From Naasia aerilata (lineage in GTDB: Bacteria; Actinomycetota; Actinomycetes; Actinomycetales; Microbacteriaceae): DNA of 64,000 nt. The stretch is from contig NZ_AP027731.1 of the NCBI RefSeq assembly GCF_030296595.1, positions 310,001 through 374,000 on the forward strand, read 5' to 3'. Every line of letters starts with the position of its first letter. The stretch's first letter is position 1. The notes under the pieces were generated by a model. That model was not told where the DNA came from and made no database searches. It saw only the letters and a list, made by a program, of their open reading frames with translations. The translations under genes and the position numbers were made by a program. Shown here piece by piece: positions 26,111 through 35,777 of the stretch.

Positions 26111-26162
26111 CCCGACCGCTGCCGGTCGGGCCCCGCGCCGGCTGGGGTCCCCGGCGCGGGGC
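26111..26162 (-). promoter_or_regulatory. Two stacked hairpins in the leader of the binding-protein gene
   Basis: GCCCCGCGCCGG pairs with CCGGCGCGGGGC (12 bp), and next to it CCCGACCG pairs with CGGTCGGG (8 bp). They lie between the GH106 stop and the lipoprotein start. A TATAAA/GATAGT-rich stretch just upstream could be a promoter, so the first hairpin may be the GH106 terminator or a leader attenuator. Confidence 0.4.
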
Positions 26163-26194
26163 AACTATCACACGCAGGCGATTTATAGCCCCAA

Positions 26195-29100
26195 TCACTC
26201 TTCGTGATGAGAGGCGATGTGCCTGATGACCTCCATGTTCAGCGTCACGGGACCGCCGAGGCCCCAAGCGGGGACGACCGCATCGGCTTCGAACACCGGG
26301 CCCGTCAGCTGGGTGGTGGCCTGCTCGGGGGCCGCGGCGTCGGCGATCAGCCGGTTGGCCCATGTGTTGGTGACCGCGACCTCGAGCCGGTTGCGTCCGG
26401 GCCGGACGAGGCCGGTGATGTCGACCTCGAAGGGCTCCGTCCAGACGGGCGTTGTCGGTGAGCCGTTGACGCTGACGGTCGCCAGCTCGAGGACGTCGCC
26501 GAGCGACAGGACGATCCGCCCCTCTGCGTCCGCGGCCTCCGAGGTCAGGTCGAACTCGGTGCTCCACACCGCCGTGCCCGAGAAGAGCGCCGGGGCGCCG
26601 TCCGCCGCGGTGAAGGGACCGAGCCCGGCGAGCGTCAGGGGCGCAACGTCGGGCCCGGCGGCCGGGGAGAACGCCACGGACCAGTCGCGCTCGAGCCGGG
26701 CGATCTCGCTGCGTTCGAGCGACCACGAGGCATCCGGGAGAGCACCGCCCGCCGGCGTGTTCCCCAGGACGACGAAGCCGGCGCCATGCGCGGGCAGGGT
26801 GATCTCGACCTCCGTGCGCCCCGCCGCCTGCACCCCGGCGAGCGCGTGCCGGCGCCCCGCGACCGCGTCCCACCACTCGACCCGTGCGCCGGTGGCCCGG
26901 ACGCTCAGCGTGGTCGCGAGCTCCTGCGCCGACGGGTTGCTCACGAAGTAGACGTCGATGTCGTCCTGCCGGCGGTGCACGACGGCGAGCGGCCCCGAGT
27001 CCGACCTCCAGTCCGGTTCGAGAGACTCGGCCGCGAGCGCCGCGGCGAGCGTGGTCTCCTGCACCCGCCAGCGGCCGACCTCCGGCGACTCCGCAGACGG
27101 CGTTCCCCAGAGGCGCTCGACAAGGGCGGCGAACTCGGCGTCGTCGTCGGCGAGGCTCGGCGAGCCCAGCGGTCGCTCCCCCACCACGACGGCGCCGCCT
27201 GCAATGAGCTCGGCGAGGCGGCGAAGCACAGCAAGGGTCATCCAGCGCGCGGTGCCGCCCAGGTACAGGAGCCGGTAGGCGGCCCTGCCGCGCGAGACCA
27301 GCCCTCCGTCCTCCGTCACGTCGATCGCCGTGAGCAGACCGTTCGCTCCGACGAAGTCGAAGGCGAAGCCGTCGGGCACCTCGTCCGGCAGTCGGTCGCC
27401 GAAGACCGCCGTGAGCGGCCCCTCCTCGCCGTAGAAGTACGCGACGTCGGCAACGGGAACGCCCACGTTGAGCAGGAACGACGAACGGGCCAGGTAGTCG
27501 ATCCACGCCCCGGACTGCTCGGCCCACGTCTCGTGGCGTGTGAAGGTCTGGCCAAGGTGCGGCGTGAGCGAGATCCCGGGCGGCCGCATCGAGGCGGGCT
27601 GGTGCGGGGAGGTGTGGATGCAGAACCGCGTCACGCCGAGCGCGAGCTCGAGGTCGACGACCGGCTTGAGGTGCCGGGGTGCGTAGGCGTAGGGGTGCCC
27701 GAACGCGCTCATCGACTCGGCGCCGGTGAAGGCCTTGCCGTAGACGTGGGCGACCGAGGACGCGCCGCGGAGGTCGGCGACGTAGGTCGCCTTGAAGTCG
27801 CGGCCCTCCTCCTTCGTCCACATGGCCCCCATCGGCACGTCGGCATGGCTGCGCATCTGCATGTCGTCGCCCAGCTGCGGCCGGTGATCCTCGAGGGCCT
27901 CGGCGTAGTAGGTCAGCCCGCGCTCGTGCGCGACGCGGGCGATGGTCCCGTAGAAGCTCTCGGCGAAGACCTCGGCGATCGTCTGCCGCCAGTCCCACAG
28001 GAACCGGTCGCTCTCGGCCGCGCTGCCGACGGTGAAGCCTGCGAGCGCCGGCAGCCACGGCACAGCGCTGTACCCGCGGCGCTGGGCGAACTCGTCGAGC
28101 AGGCCGTCGGACCAGTTCTGCGGGCCGGACTCGATGCTGTCGCTGAGCAGCGCCCGGATGCCCCGGCTCCCCAGGAGCTCTGCACCCACCGTCTCGTCGT
28201 ACATCTGGAGCCAGGTGCGCAGGTACCGCTCGACACGCTCGGCATCCAGCTTGTCGACCTCGAGCCCGGTCGCCTCGGCCGGCGCGGGACCGTTCGTGTG
28301 TCCGGTCAGCGAGTACCCGAACCGGAGGATGCGCCACTCGCCCGGCGGCGCCTCCCAGGCGAGCCGACCGGTCTCGTCGGTGAGATCAGTGACATCGACG
28401 ACCGCGGCCGGGTCGATGGCCGCCCCGCCGTCCGGCGATGCCAGTGCGTAGTAGTCCGCCGCGGCCGCGAACCCGGCCTTCTCCTCCGCGGCCGAGATCC
28501 TTCCGTCGGACCACAGCGCCAACTCGGACACCAGAGTCTCGGGAGCGGGAGGCGGAAACGGCAGCGGGAGCACGCCGGGCGCCATCGGCGGAACGGTTGC
28601 TGCGGCGGGCCCACCCGTGAGCACGAGCCGGAACCAGCGGCCGGTGATCGGCGGGAAGCTGCGCGACCGCACCGGAGAGGCGCTGCCCGGGAGCTCGGCG
28701 ACCGCCCGGTAGGTCTCGCCGTCCTCGCTGACCTCGAGCGTCGCGTCGACGGCCGGAGGAGCGCCGAAGCCGCGCCGGGCCGGGAGGCCGACCGTGACGG
28801 ACCGGACGGTGACCGGCTCGTCGAACCGGTACGCGATCCACTCGGCGGAGCCGTCCGTCATGTCCCGCGGCAGGACGACCGCCGGGCCGAAGCGGCCGTC
28901 GGTGAGGGGCCTCGTGCTGTCCACCGGGCTGCTCGTGAGGATCTCCGCGGGCGCGAGGGGGCCCGGACCCGCCGGCACCGCGAGCACGCGCGTGGTGCGG
29001 GCGAAGCCGCTCCCGTCGTCCACCGCTCCCGGCCTCGTCACGTCCTGGTAGAGCCCGGCCACCGACGGGAGCTCCGGGAGCGTCGTCGCGATCGGCCCGC

Positions 29101-29479
29101 CGCCGTGCAGGACGACGTCGCTCCAGACGACCTTCTTCATCGCGTCCGCCTCGGCGACCCACGGGCCTCCCGCGGCGCTCCAGCCGGCCGAGGTCGCGAT
29201 GGTGAGCTCGAGCCCCAGTTCGCCGGCCCGCTCAGCAGCGAAGCGCATCGCCTTCCGCCACCCCTCGGACTGGAACACGAGGCGCTCCGGGACGAGCTGC
29301 GGCGCGTTCATGCCGCCCTCGAAGACCTGGGCTCCGCCGATCCCCACGCGCTTCATCCACTCGATGTCGAGGGCGATGCCCTCCTCGTCGATGTTGCCGT
29401 TCATCCAGTGCCACCAGACCCGCGGCCGCGCCTCGGCGGGCGGGGTGAGGAAGCTTCTCCAGAGGTCGCGGTCGACCAC
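26195..29479 (-). CDS. GH106-family alpha-L-rhamnosidase
   Basis: At 1094 residues this matches the large GH106 enzymes. The N-terminus RPRVWWHWMNGNIDEEGI and the block LSDSIESGPQNWSDGLLDEF, followed by LTYYAEALEDHRP with acidic residues, are characteristic of the family, which removes alpha-L-rhamnose by an inverting mechanism. A C-terminal beta-sandwich region (after about 960) carries WTEPFEVDITGLVRPGRN. No signal peptide is visible, so the substrate is imported first. It sits between the MFS gene (18 bases) and the ABC importer genes. Rhamnosyl flavonoids are common plant substrates, consistent with a flavonoid glycoside island. Confidence 0.85.
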   Translation of the reverse strand: MVDRDLWRSFLTPPAEARPRVWWHWMNGNIDEEGIALDIEWMKRVGIGGAQVFEGGMNAPQLVPERLVFQSEGWRKAMRFAAERAGELGLELTIATSAGWSAAGGPWVAEADAMKKVVWSDVVLHGGGPIATTLPELPSVAGLYQDVTRPGAVDDGSGFARTTRVLAVPAGPGPLAPAEILTSSPVDSTRPLTDGRFGPAVVLPRDMTDGSAEWIAYRFDEPVTVRSVTVGLPARRGFGAPPAVDATLEVSEDGETYRAVAELPGSASPVRSRSFPPITGRWFRLVLTGGPAAATVPPMAPGVLPLPFPPPAPETLVSELALWSDGRISAAEEKAGFAAAADYYALASPDGGAAIDPAAVVDVTDLTDETGRLAWEAPPGEWRILRFGYSLTGHTNGPAPAEATGLEVDKLDAERVERYLRTWLQMYDETVGAELLGSRGIRALLSDSIESGPQNWSDGLLDEFAQRRGYSAVPWLPALAGFTVGSAAESDRFLWDWRQTIAEVFAESFYGTIARVAHERGLTYYAEALEDHRPQLGDDMQMRSHADVPMGAMWTKEEGRDFKATYVADLRGASSVAHVYGKAFTGAESMSAFGHPYAYAPRHLKPVVDLELALGVTRFCIHTSPHQPASMRPPGISLTPHLGQTFTRHETWAEQSGAWIDYLARSSFLLNVGVPVADVAYFYGEEGPLTAVFGDRLPDEVPDGFAFDFVGANGLLTAIDVTEDGGLVSRGRAAYRLLYLGGTARWMTLAVLRRLAELIAGGAVVVGERPLGSPSLADDDAEFAALVERLWGTPSAESPEVGRWRVQETTLAAALAAESLEPDWRSDSGPLAVVHRRQDDIDVYFVSNPSAQELATTLSVRATGARVEWWDAVAGRRHALAGVQAAGRTEVEITLPAHGAGFVVLGNTPAGGALPDASWSLERSEIARLERDWSVAFSPAAGPDVAPLTLAGLGPFTAADGAPALFSGTAVWSTEFDLTSEAADAEGRIVLSLGDVLELATVSVNGSPTTPVWTEPFEVDITGLVRPGRNRLEVAVTNTWANRLIADAAAPEQATTQLTGPVFEADAVVPAWGLGGPVTLNMEVIRHIASHHEE

Positions 29480-29497
29480 GTGTCACGCTCCTTCGCG

Positions 29498-30997
29498 TCA
29501 GATCGAGAGAGCCTCGGACTCCGCCGGGGTGTGCTGCAGCTCGTTGCTCAGCTCAGTGTGGGGCAGCAGCAGCGCCGCGACGAAGCCGACGGCGTAGACC
29601 GCGGCGAGCGCGAGGAAGATCGGCGACATGGCCGAGCTGTAGGCGTCCGCCACCTGCGCCTGCGTCGCCGACGGGAGCGTGTGCAGGAGGTTCGGCGTCA
29701 GCGTTCGCGCGTCCACCGTCCCGGGCAGCCCCTCCACGAGTCGCAGCGCGAACACTCCCCCGACCACCGCCGTGGCGACCGTCGAGCCGATCTGCCGCAC
29801 CACGTTCACCGCGGAGGTCACGGCGCCGAGCGCCGACTGGTCGGTGACGCCCTGCACGATCACGACGACGAGCTGCATGAACGCGCCCGTGCCGAGGCCG
29901 ACGACCGCCATGAGCCCCATCGGCAGCCAGAGCGGGACGTGGTCGGTGATCAGGGACATCCCGGCGAGGCCCGCCGCGCCGGCCGCGGTGCCGAGGATGG
30001 GGAAGATCCGGTAGCGGCCCGACCTCGCCACGACGAAGCCGCTCAGGAGCGACGTGACGAGCATGCCCAGGACCGACGCCACGGGCACGAGTCCCGCAAC
30101 GGTCGCCGTGGTCCGGTACATCATCTGGATGTAGGCGGGCAGGTAGGACACGACGCTGAACAGCCCGATGCCCACCACCGACGCGAGGATCGTGGCGATC
30201 ACGACGACCCGACTCCGGAAGATGCCGAGGGGCACGAGCGGATGCTCGGCGCGGGCCTCGACGACGAAGAACGCGATCGACGAGAGGACGGTGACGGCGA
30301 CGATCGCGAGCAGCGCGGGGGACGTCCAGCTCAGGAGGCTGCCGCCCCACGTGACGGCGAGCACGAGCCCGGTGGTGGCGATGCCGAGCAGCACCGCCCC
30401 CGGCACGTCGAAGGTGCCCGCCGCTGCGCTGCGTCCCGTCTTCGGGATGTTGCGGACCGCGAGGAGCAGGGCGAGCAGCCCGAGCGGCGCATTGACCCAG
30501 AAGATCCAGCGCCAGCCCACCGAATCGGTGATGAGACCGCCGGCCAGCGGGCCGATCACGATCGCGATGGGGAACGCCGCTCCGATGATCCCCTGGTACT
30601 TGGCGCGCTGCCGCGGCGCGACCACGTCGGCGATGATCGTCTGCGACAGCAGCTGGACGCCCGCACCGCCGATGCCCTGGAAGACGCGCGCGCCGGCCAG
30701 CTGGGTCATGTCCTGGGTGAATCCGCACAGGACGGACCCGACGAGGAACACGGCGAGGCTCGTGAGGAAGAGCCCGCGACGGCCGTAGAGGTCGCCGAGG
30801 CGGCCGAACACCGGCATCGCGACGGTCGACGCGAGCGTGTAGGCGACGATCATCCAGCTCATCTGCTCGAGTCCGCCGAGCTCGCCGGCGACGGTGGCGA
30901 GGGAGGACGCGACGATCGTGTGGTCGAGCGCGCCGAGCAGCGAGACGAGGAGGAGCGCCGTGAGGAGGGCGCGGAGGCGGGCGGGAGAGAGGATCAA
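29498..30997 (-). CDS. MFS transporter, DHA2/EmrB-QacA type (14 TM)
   Basis: The 499-residue protein has 14 predicted membrane helices, the motif A segment GRLGDLYGRRGLF and antiporter motif C (IVIGPLAGGLITDSVGWRWIFW). Such proton antiporters export drugs or aromatics. Export of toxic aglycone is the simplest role. Start is a TTG without a clear ribosome-binding site, so the true start may differ. It faces the beta/alpha unit 5 operon. Confidence 0.85.
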   Translation of the reverse strand: MILSPARLRALLTALLLVSLLGALDHTIVASSLATVAGELGGLEQMSWMIVAYTLASTVAMPVFGRLGDLYGRRGLFLTSLAVFLVGSVLCGFTQDMTQLAGARVFQGIGGAGVQLLSQTIIADVVAPRQRAKYQGIIGAAFPIAIVIGPLAGGLITDSVGWRWIFWVNAPLGLLALLLAVRNIPKTGRSAAAGTFDVPGAVLLGIATTGLVLAVTWGGSLLSWTSPALLAIVAVTVLSSIAFFVVEARAEHPLVPLGIFRSRVVVIATILASVVGIGLFSVVSYLPAYIQMMYRTTATVAGLVPVASVLGMLVTSLLSGFVVARSGRYRIFPILGTAAGAAGLAGMSLITDHVPLWLPMGLMAVVGLGTGAFMQLVVVIVQGVTDQSALGAVTSAVNVVRQIGSTVATAVVGGVFALRLVEGLPGTVDARTLTPNLLHTLPSATQAQVADAYSSAMSPIFLALAAVYAVGFVAALLLPHTELSNELQHTPAESEALSI

Positions 30998-31287
30998 TGC
31001 ATCACCGTTGGCGAGTCAGCCGCACGAGGCGGACGACGCGGCGGTGTGCGCGGACCCGGCGATGGCCTGTCCGACGGGCCCGACGGGCCCCGGCGTCGGT
31101 GCGAGTGTAATCGCCGAGGACGAGTTCGGTAAGCACGACGCCCCCGGGTGTGCCGCCGGTATCGGTCAGCGCGATACCCGAAATCACCGATCTCGTCTGT
31201 GCCCTCCCCGCGCATCGCGCAGAGTCCTACTCAGCGCGCACTGACGCCGCCGCCCCGGCGACGACGCCGCGAGGAGGAGGAGTGCCG
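30998..31287. promoter_or_regulatory. Divergent promoter region, MFS gene and CGD unit 5 operon
   Basis: This 290-nt region shows no convincing gene; short leftward frames here lack ribosome-binding sites. It contains TGTAAT near 31108 as a -10 candidate and the inverted repeat annotated at 31158-31178. Confidence 0.4.
31158..31178. promoter_or_regulatory. Inverted repeat, putative operator
   Basis: GGTATCG and CGATACC form a perfect 7-bp inverted repeat separated by seven bases, centred about 120 bases upstream of CGD beta unit 5. Size and symmetry suit a dimeric regulator; no cognate regulator is adjacent. Confidence 0.4.
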
Positions 31288-31689
31288 ATGCTCGAACAGG
31301 CCATGATTCAGGCCAAGGGGTTCCGCAACGCGGGGTCCGGCGAGGAGCGCACCGGGTTCGAGGTGCGCATCCGCTCGCCCTACTACCGAGGCACCTGGAC
31401 GAACCTCATCGACGGCGTGCGCGTCGAGGTCGACGGCGAGACTTTCCCCTCCGAGTCGATCGTCTGGAGCATCGAGGGCACCGACTACACGGCCGGGGAC
31501 CTGCGCGACTCGGAGACGGCGCGCTGGCCGCTGACCGCGCCCGCCACCCTCCGCGTGCCGAAGCCCGGTGGGCTCTCGGTCGGGATCCACGACGTCACCG
31601 TCGCCCTCAGCTTCCGCATGTCCTACATCCCGGTCGAGCTGCAGCCACAGACCTGGACCGCCAGCAGAAAGGCGACCATCGTCCGATGA
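31288..31689 (+). CDS. C-glycoside deglycosidase beta subunit, DUF6379-like (unit 5)
   Basis: The 133-residue protein contains VRIRSPYYRGTWTNLIDGVRVEVDG and LSFRMSYIPVELQP, the two signature regions of the beta chains here, though more diverged (SPYYRG replaces LPWYRS). GGAGGAGGAG lies directly upstream of the ATG. It overlaps the alpha gene by four bases (ATGA) and starts a four-gene rightward operon ending in GH3. Confidence 0.8.
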   Translation: MLEQAMIQAKGFRNAGSGEERTGFEVRIRSPYYRGTWTNLIDGVRVEVDGETFPSESIVWSIEGTDYTAGDLRDSETARWPLTAPATLRVPKPGGLSVGIHDVTVALSFRMSYIPVELQPQTWTASRKATIVR

Positions 31690-32600
31690 GCACCGAACCC
31701 GCCTTCAAGCTGGGCGTCTCCCTCTACAGCTACACCGGCGACTTCGGCGTCGTGATGGATCTCGAGGACTGCGCCGAGGACATCGCCGACCTCGGAGCGA
31801 CCGGGATCGAAATCCTGGGCGAGGGCCACATCCTCGGCTACCCCGAGCTCTCGACGGCATGGATCGACGGCTGGCACGCTCTGGTGGAGCGTCTCGGACT
31901 GACCCCCACCCTCTACGGCTCCTGGCTCGACACGCGACGCCACCTCGACCGCTCGATGACGGTGGAGGAGGGCACGGCTCAGCTGACGCTGGACATCGAG
32001 CTCGCCTCGCGGCTCGGCTTCTCCTTCGTGCGCCCGAAGATCGGCGTCGTCACCGGAGATCTCGTCCCCGACCCGATCTGGTCCGAGGTCGTCGAGCGCA
32101 ACCTCGATCTCGCCCACGACCGGAACATCGTGATCTGCCCCGAGATCCACTGGCCCACATCCATCCGCTCCCAGGCCGTCGACGACTACCTCGCCCTCAT
32201 CGAGCGCACCGGCACGACGAGCTTCGGCCTGCTCATCGACACGGGCGTCTTCCAGCTGTCGCACCACCGCCGGACGGAGCCGGGCCTCCGGTCGCAGCTC
32301 GGGACCGGCGACATCCCCGCCTTCCCCACTCCCCCGGTGGTGCCGGTCAACGATCTTCGCGACGTGATGGACCAGGTGGTCTACTTCCAGGCCAAGTTCC
32401 ACGAGATCGACGACCAGCTGGTCGACCGCTACATCCCGTGGGCGGAGATCCTCGACGTGGTCGCGGAGTCCGGCTACACCGGCTGGCTGTCGAGCGAGTA
32501 CGAGGGGGACCGGATCCCCTACCGGGCGTCGGACCAGCTCCGTCGCCAGCACGCGCTGATCCGCACCCTCGCGCCCAGCCGCGTCGGCGCACTGGCGTGA
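31686..32600 (+). CDS. C-glycoside deglycosidase alpha-like subunit (unit 5) with an altered metal site
   Basis: At 304 residues this is the shortest alpha paralogue. Three predicted metal ligands are kept: Glu153 (CPEIHWP), Asp185 (LLIDTGVF) and Glu271 (SSEYEGDR). The fourth position is Gln235 (YFQAKFHEI) where the other paralogues have His (HVHAKFYDI). A four-base overlap with the beta gene and GTGA coupling to the esterase indicate one complex-forming operon. The change may tune metal choice or reaction, for example toward O-glycoside or isomerase chemistry; a neighbouring His238 might substitute. Function as a CGD is inferred from the paired beta gene. Confidence 0.75.
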   Translation: MSTEPAFKLGVSLYSYTGDFGVVMDLEDCAEDIADLGATGIEILGEGHILGYPELSTAWIDGWHALVERLGLTPTLYGSWLDTRRHLDRSMTVEEGTAQLTLDIELASRLGFSFVRPKIGVVTGDLVPDPIWSEVVERNLDLAHDRNIVICPEIHWPTSIRSQAVDDYLALIERTGTTSFGLLIDTGVFQLSHHRRTEPGLRSQLGTGDIPAFPTPPVVPVNDLRDVMDQVVYFQAKFHEIDDQLVDRYIPWAEILDVVAESGYTGWLSSEYEGDRIPYRASDQLRRQHALIRTLAPSRVGALA

Positions 32601-33519
32601 CGGACTTCCGGCGGCTGCCGATCGCCGATGGCATCCGCTACCTCGAGACGCACGGAGAGCCGGCCGATCCGCGAACCGACATCGACACGGCCTCGCTCGT
32701 CGCCGCGTTCCCCGAACTCGACGCGGTGCGCGTCACCGACGTCGCGATCCCCGGGCCGCACGGCGACCACCCCGGGCGTGTGTACCGCATGCCCGGGGTG
32801 CCCATCTCGGCGGGCTTCGTGTGGGCCCACGGCGGCGCCTTTATCGGCGGGCACCTCGACATGCCGGAGTCGCACTGGGTCGCACTCTCCTCGCCGCGCG
32901 CGGCATCGGCGTGCTGGCGATCGACTACTCGAAGGCGCTGAACGGAGTCCACTTCCCGGTGCCGTCCGACGACGTGCTCGCCGCCTGGCGCTGGGCGGTC
33001 GAGAACGCCGATCAGCTGGGCGTCCGACCCGACCTGCTGCACATCGGCGGCGCGAGCGCCGGCGGCAATCTCGTCGCAGGCGTCGTGGCGCGCATCCGGG
33101 ACGCCGGGGAGCCGCTCCCGGCGAGCGAGGTGCTCGTCTATCCGGTGCTGCACCCCGTGCTCCCGACTCCGTCCCCCGAGCTGTCCGCGAAGCTCGCGAC
33201 GCTCGACGGAGCCGGCATGGATCCCGTCACCTCCCGCTACCTCAACCTCAACTTCGTGGGCTCCGAGGAGAGCCTCGCCGACCTCTACGCGTTCGCCGGG
33301 AACGGCGACGCCTCCGGACTGCCGCCGGTCTACATCCTCAACTCCGACGTCGATCAGCTGCGGGCCTCAGGCGAAGAGTACGGCCGGCAGATCACGGCGG
33401 CCGGCGGGCAGGTCGTCGTCGAGCTGGAGCCTGGGGCACACCACGGCCACCTCGACCAGCCCTACTCGGCGGCGGGTCAGGCGAGCGTCGACCGCATCGC
33501 GCACTGGCTCACGACATGA
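32597..33519 (+). CDS. HSL-type alpha/beta-hydrolase esterase (one apparent frameshift)
   Basis: One missing base near 32874-32882 splits the gene; repaired, it encodes 307 residues. It has the hormone-sensitive-lipase hallmark HGGAF (oxyanion hole), nucleophile GASAGG, acid in NSDVDQLR and His in GAHHGHLD. It would hydrolyse acyl groups, for example acetyl or malonyl esters decorating plant glycosides. GTG start overlaps the alpha unit 5 stop, and its stop overlaps the GH3 start (ATGA). Confidence 0.78.
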
Positions 33520-35701
33520 CCGACCGCGACACCACCGCCTCGATCGACGCACTGCTCGGCCGGATGTCCTGGGCCGACAAGCTGAACCAGCTGCAGATCG
33601 TGTGGCGGCGCGACCCCGAAGAGGCTGCGCAGCTCGCCAGGAACGGCATCGGGGCGCTCTTCTGGCCGCCGACCGCGGAAGCCGCCAACGAGCTGCAGCG
33701 CGTCGCGGTCGAGGAGAGCGAGCACGGCATTCCGCTGCTGATCGGCCTCGACGTGGTGCACGGCCAGTTCACGATCTTCCCGACACCGCTCGCGCAGGCC
33801 GCGAGCTTCGATCCCGCGGTCGCGGAGCTGGACGGACGAATCTCGGCGGCCGAGGCCCGCTCGGCCGGAGTGAACTGGACCTTCTCCCCCATGGTCGACG
33901 TGTCGCGGGACCCGCGGTGGGGACGGGTGGTCGAGGGATTCGGGGAGGACGCCTACCTCACCGGCGTATTCGGGGCGGCCAAGGTCCGGGGCTACCAGGG
34001 GCAGTCCCTCGCCTCACCCGACGCGATCCTCGCCTGCCTCAAGCACTACACCGGCTACGGACTGGCCGAGGGCGGTCGCGACTACAACACCGCGGACCTC
34101 TCGGAGCACCGACTCCGGAGCACCTACCTCGAGCCGTTCCGCGTCGCGGTGGCCGCCGGTGCCGCAAGCGTCATGGCGTCCTTCAACACGCTCAACGGCG
34201 TCCCCATGCACGCCAACCGCCGGCTGCTGACGGACGTGCTCAAGACGGACTGGGGCCACGAGGGGATCGTGGTCGGCGATGCCGACGGGGTGGCCCAACT
34301 CGTACCCCACGGGGTCGCCACGGACGTAGCGGATGCGGTGCGGCTGGCCCTCGGCGCGGGACTCGATGTCGAGATGGGCGGGAACGTCGTCAGCGACTCG
34401 GGCGAGCCGATCCTGCAGCCCGGCGAGGTCGACGAGGCCCGCATCGACGACGCGGTGCGGCGCGTCCTCCGGCTCAAGTTCGCGCTGGGACTCTTCGACC
34501 GGCCTTACGTAGCCGCTCCTCGTGCCGCGACGGCCGCGACCGCATCGACGCGTGCCGCGGCACGCACGGCGGCGGAGCGATCGACGGTGCTGCTGAAGAA
34601 CGACGGCAACCTGCTTCCGCTCGCCCCGGGCGCGCGGCGGGTGCTCCTCACCGGACCCTACGCGCGCAGCACCGACCACCTCGGCGCCTGGGTGCAGCAC
34701 TTCGCGACGCCGGCCGGATCCCTCGAGGACGCACTGCGCGAGCTCCTTCCGGACGCCGTCGAGCTGACGGTCGCCGACGGCGCCGACTTCCTGCGGCCGG
34801 ACGACGGACTCCTCGCGGAGGCCGTCGCGGAGGCACAGGCCTCGGACCTGGTGATCGTCGCCGTCGGCGAGCCGAGCTCCCTCTCGGGCGAGGCCGCGTC
34901 GCGCAGCGACATCCGGCTCCCCGGCGACCAGGAGCGGCTCCTCACCGCCCTGGCTGACACCGGCGTCCCGTTCGTCGTGGTCCTCGCGACCGGCCGACCG
35001 CTCGACGTCAGCGCCTGGATCGACCGAGCGCCGTCGGTGCTGCTCACCTGGCATCTCGGCACGGAGGCGGCGCCGGCGATCGCGCGCACCCTGCTCGGCG
35101 AGGTGAACCCGGGCGGCCGTCTGCCGATGAGCTTCCCCGTTCGGTCGGCCAGGTGCCCGTCTACTACGACCACGAGGAGACCGGACGTCCGGCTGTCAGC
35201 GGCGGCGTGCTGGGCGACGACCGGCCCGACGTCGGGCTCGTGGGGCCCGCCGACACCGGCGGCCACTACACGTCGAAGTATCTCGACCTGCCCCTCGGCC
35301 CGCAGTTCGACTTCGGGCACGGGCTCAGCTACACGAGGTTCGAGCTCGATGCGGTCTCCGTCGAGCCCTCGATCGCACAGGATCGGCTCGCCGCGGGCGA
35401 CACCGTGACCATTCGCGTGACCGTCCGCAACATCGGCGACCGCACGGGTGACGACATCGTGCAGGTCTACGTCCGCGACCTCGTCGCCTCGATCGCGCCG
35501 GCAGTCCGGCGACTGCGCGGCTTCGAGCGGGTCACCCTGGAGCCGGGCGAGCAGCGGACGCTCACCTTCCCGCTGTCACGCGAGGACCTCGGCTTCTGGA
35601 CCAACTCGGAAAGCGGCGAGTTCGTGGTGGAACCCGGCGCCTTCACGATCACCGTGACCGACGGCACGACCTCGCGCGAGCTGCCGCTCCGGGTCACGTA
35701 G
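33516..35701 (+). CDS. GH3-family beta-glycosidase (one apparent frameshift)
   Basis: Restoring one C in the C4 run at 35135-35138 gives a 728-residue GH3 enzyme. The barrel domain has GLDVVHG, KHYTGYG and the nucleophile region IVVGDADGV (Asp255). The second domain has VGEPSSLSGEAASRSD, which usually carries the acid/base Glu, and a fibronectin-III-like domain ends the chain. No signal peptide, so it is cytoplasmic. It should remove terminal beta-linked sugar from imported glycosides. Last gene of the unit 5 operon. Confidence 0.82.
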
Positions 35702-35722
35702 CGCCGGCGTGTCGCATCCGTG

Positions 35723-35760
35723 CGGACGTGTCGCAACGGTGCGCCGTTGCGACACGTCCG
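35723..35760. terminator. Perfect 17-bp hairpin between convergent genes
   Basis: CGGACGTGTCGCAACGG pairs perfectly with its complement across a 4-nt TGCG loop, between the GH3 stop and the isomerase stop at 35778. It should terminate both. Confidence 0.7.
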
Positions 35761-35777
35761 TTCGGTTGCAGCTCGCG

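Noticed and set aside
26786..31132. Antisense frame of more than 1400 codons opposite GH106 and the MFS gene
   Set aside because: Long antisense frames are expected in very GC-rich coding DNA; it is Arg/Gly/Asp-rich, has no domain, and crosses two real genes with full motif sets.
30994..31215. Small leftward gene upstream of the MFS gene
   Set aside because: No ribosome-binding site, Arg-rich shadow composition and overlap with the divergent promoter region.
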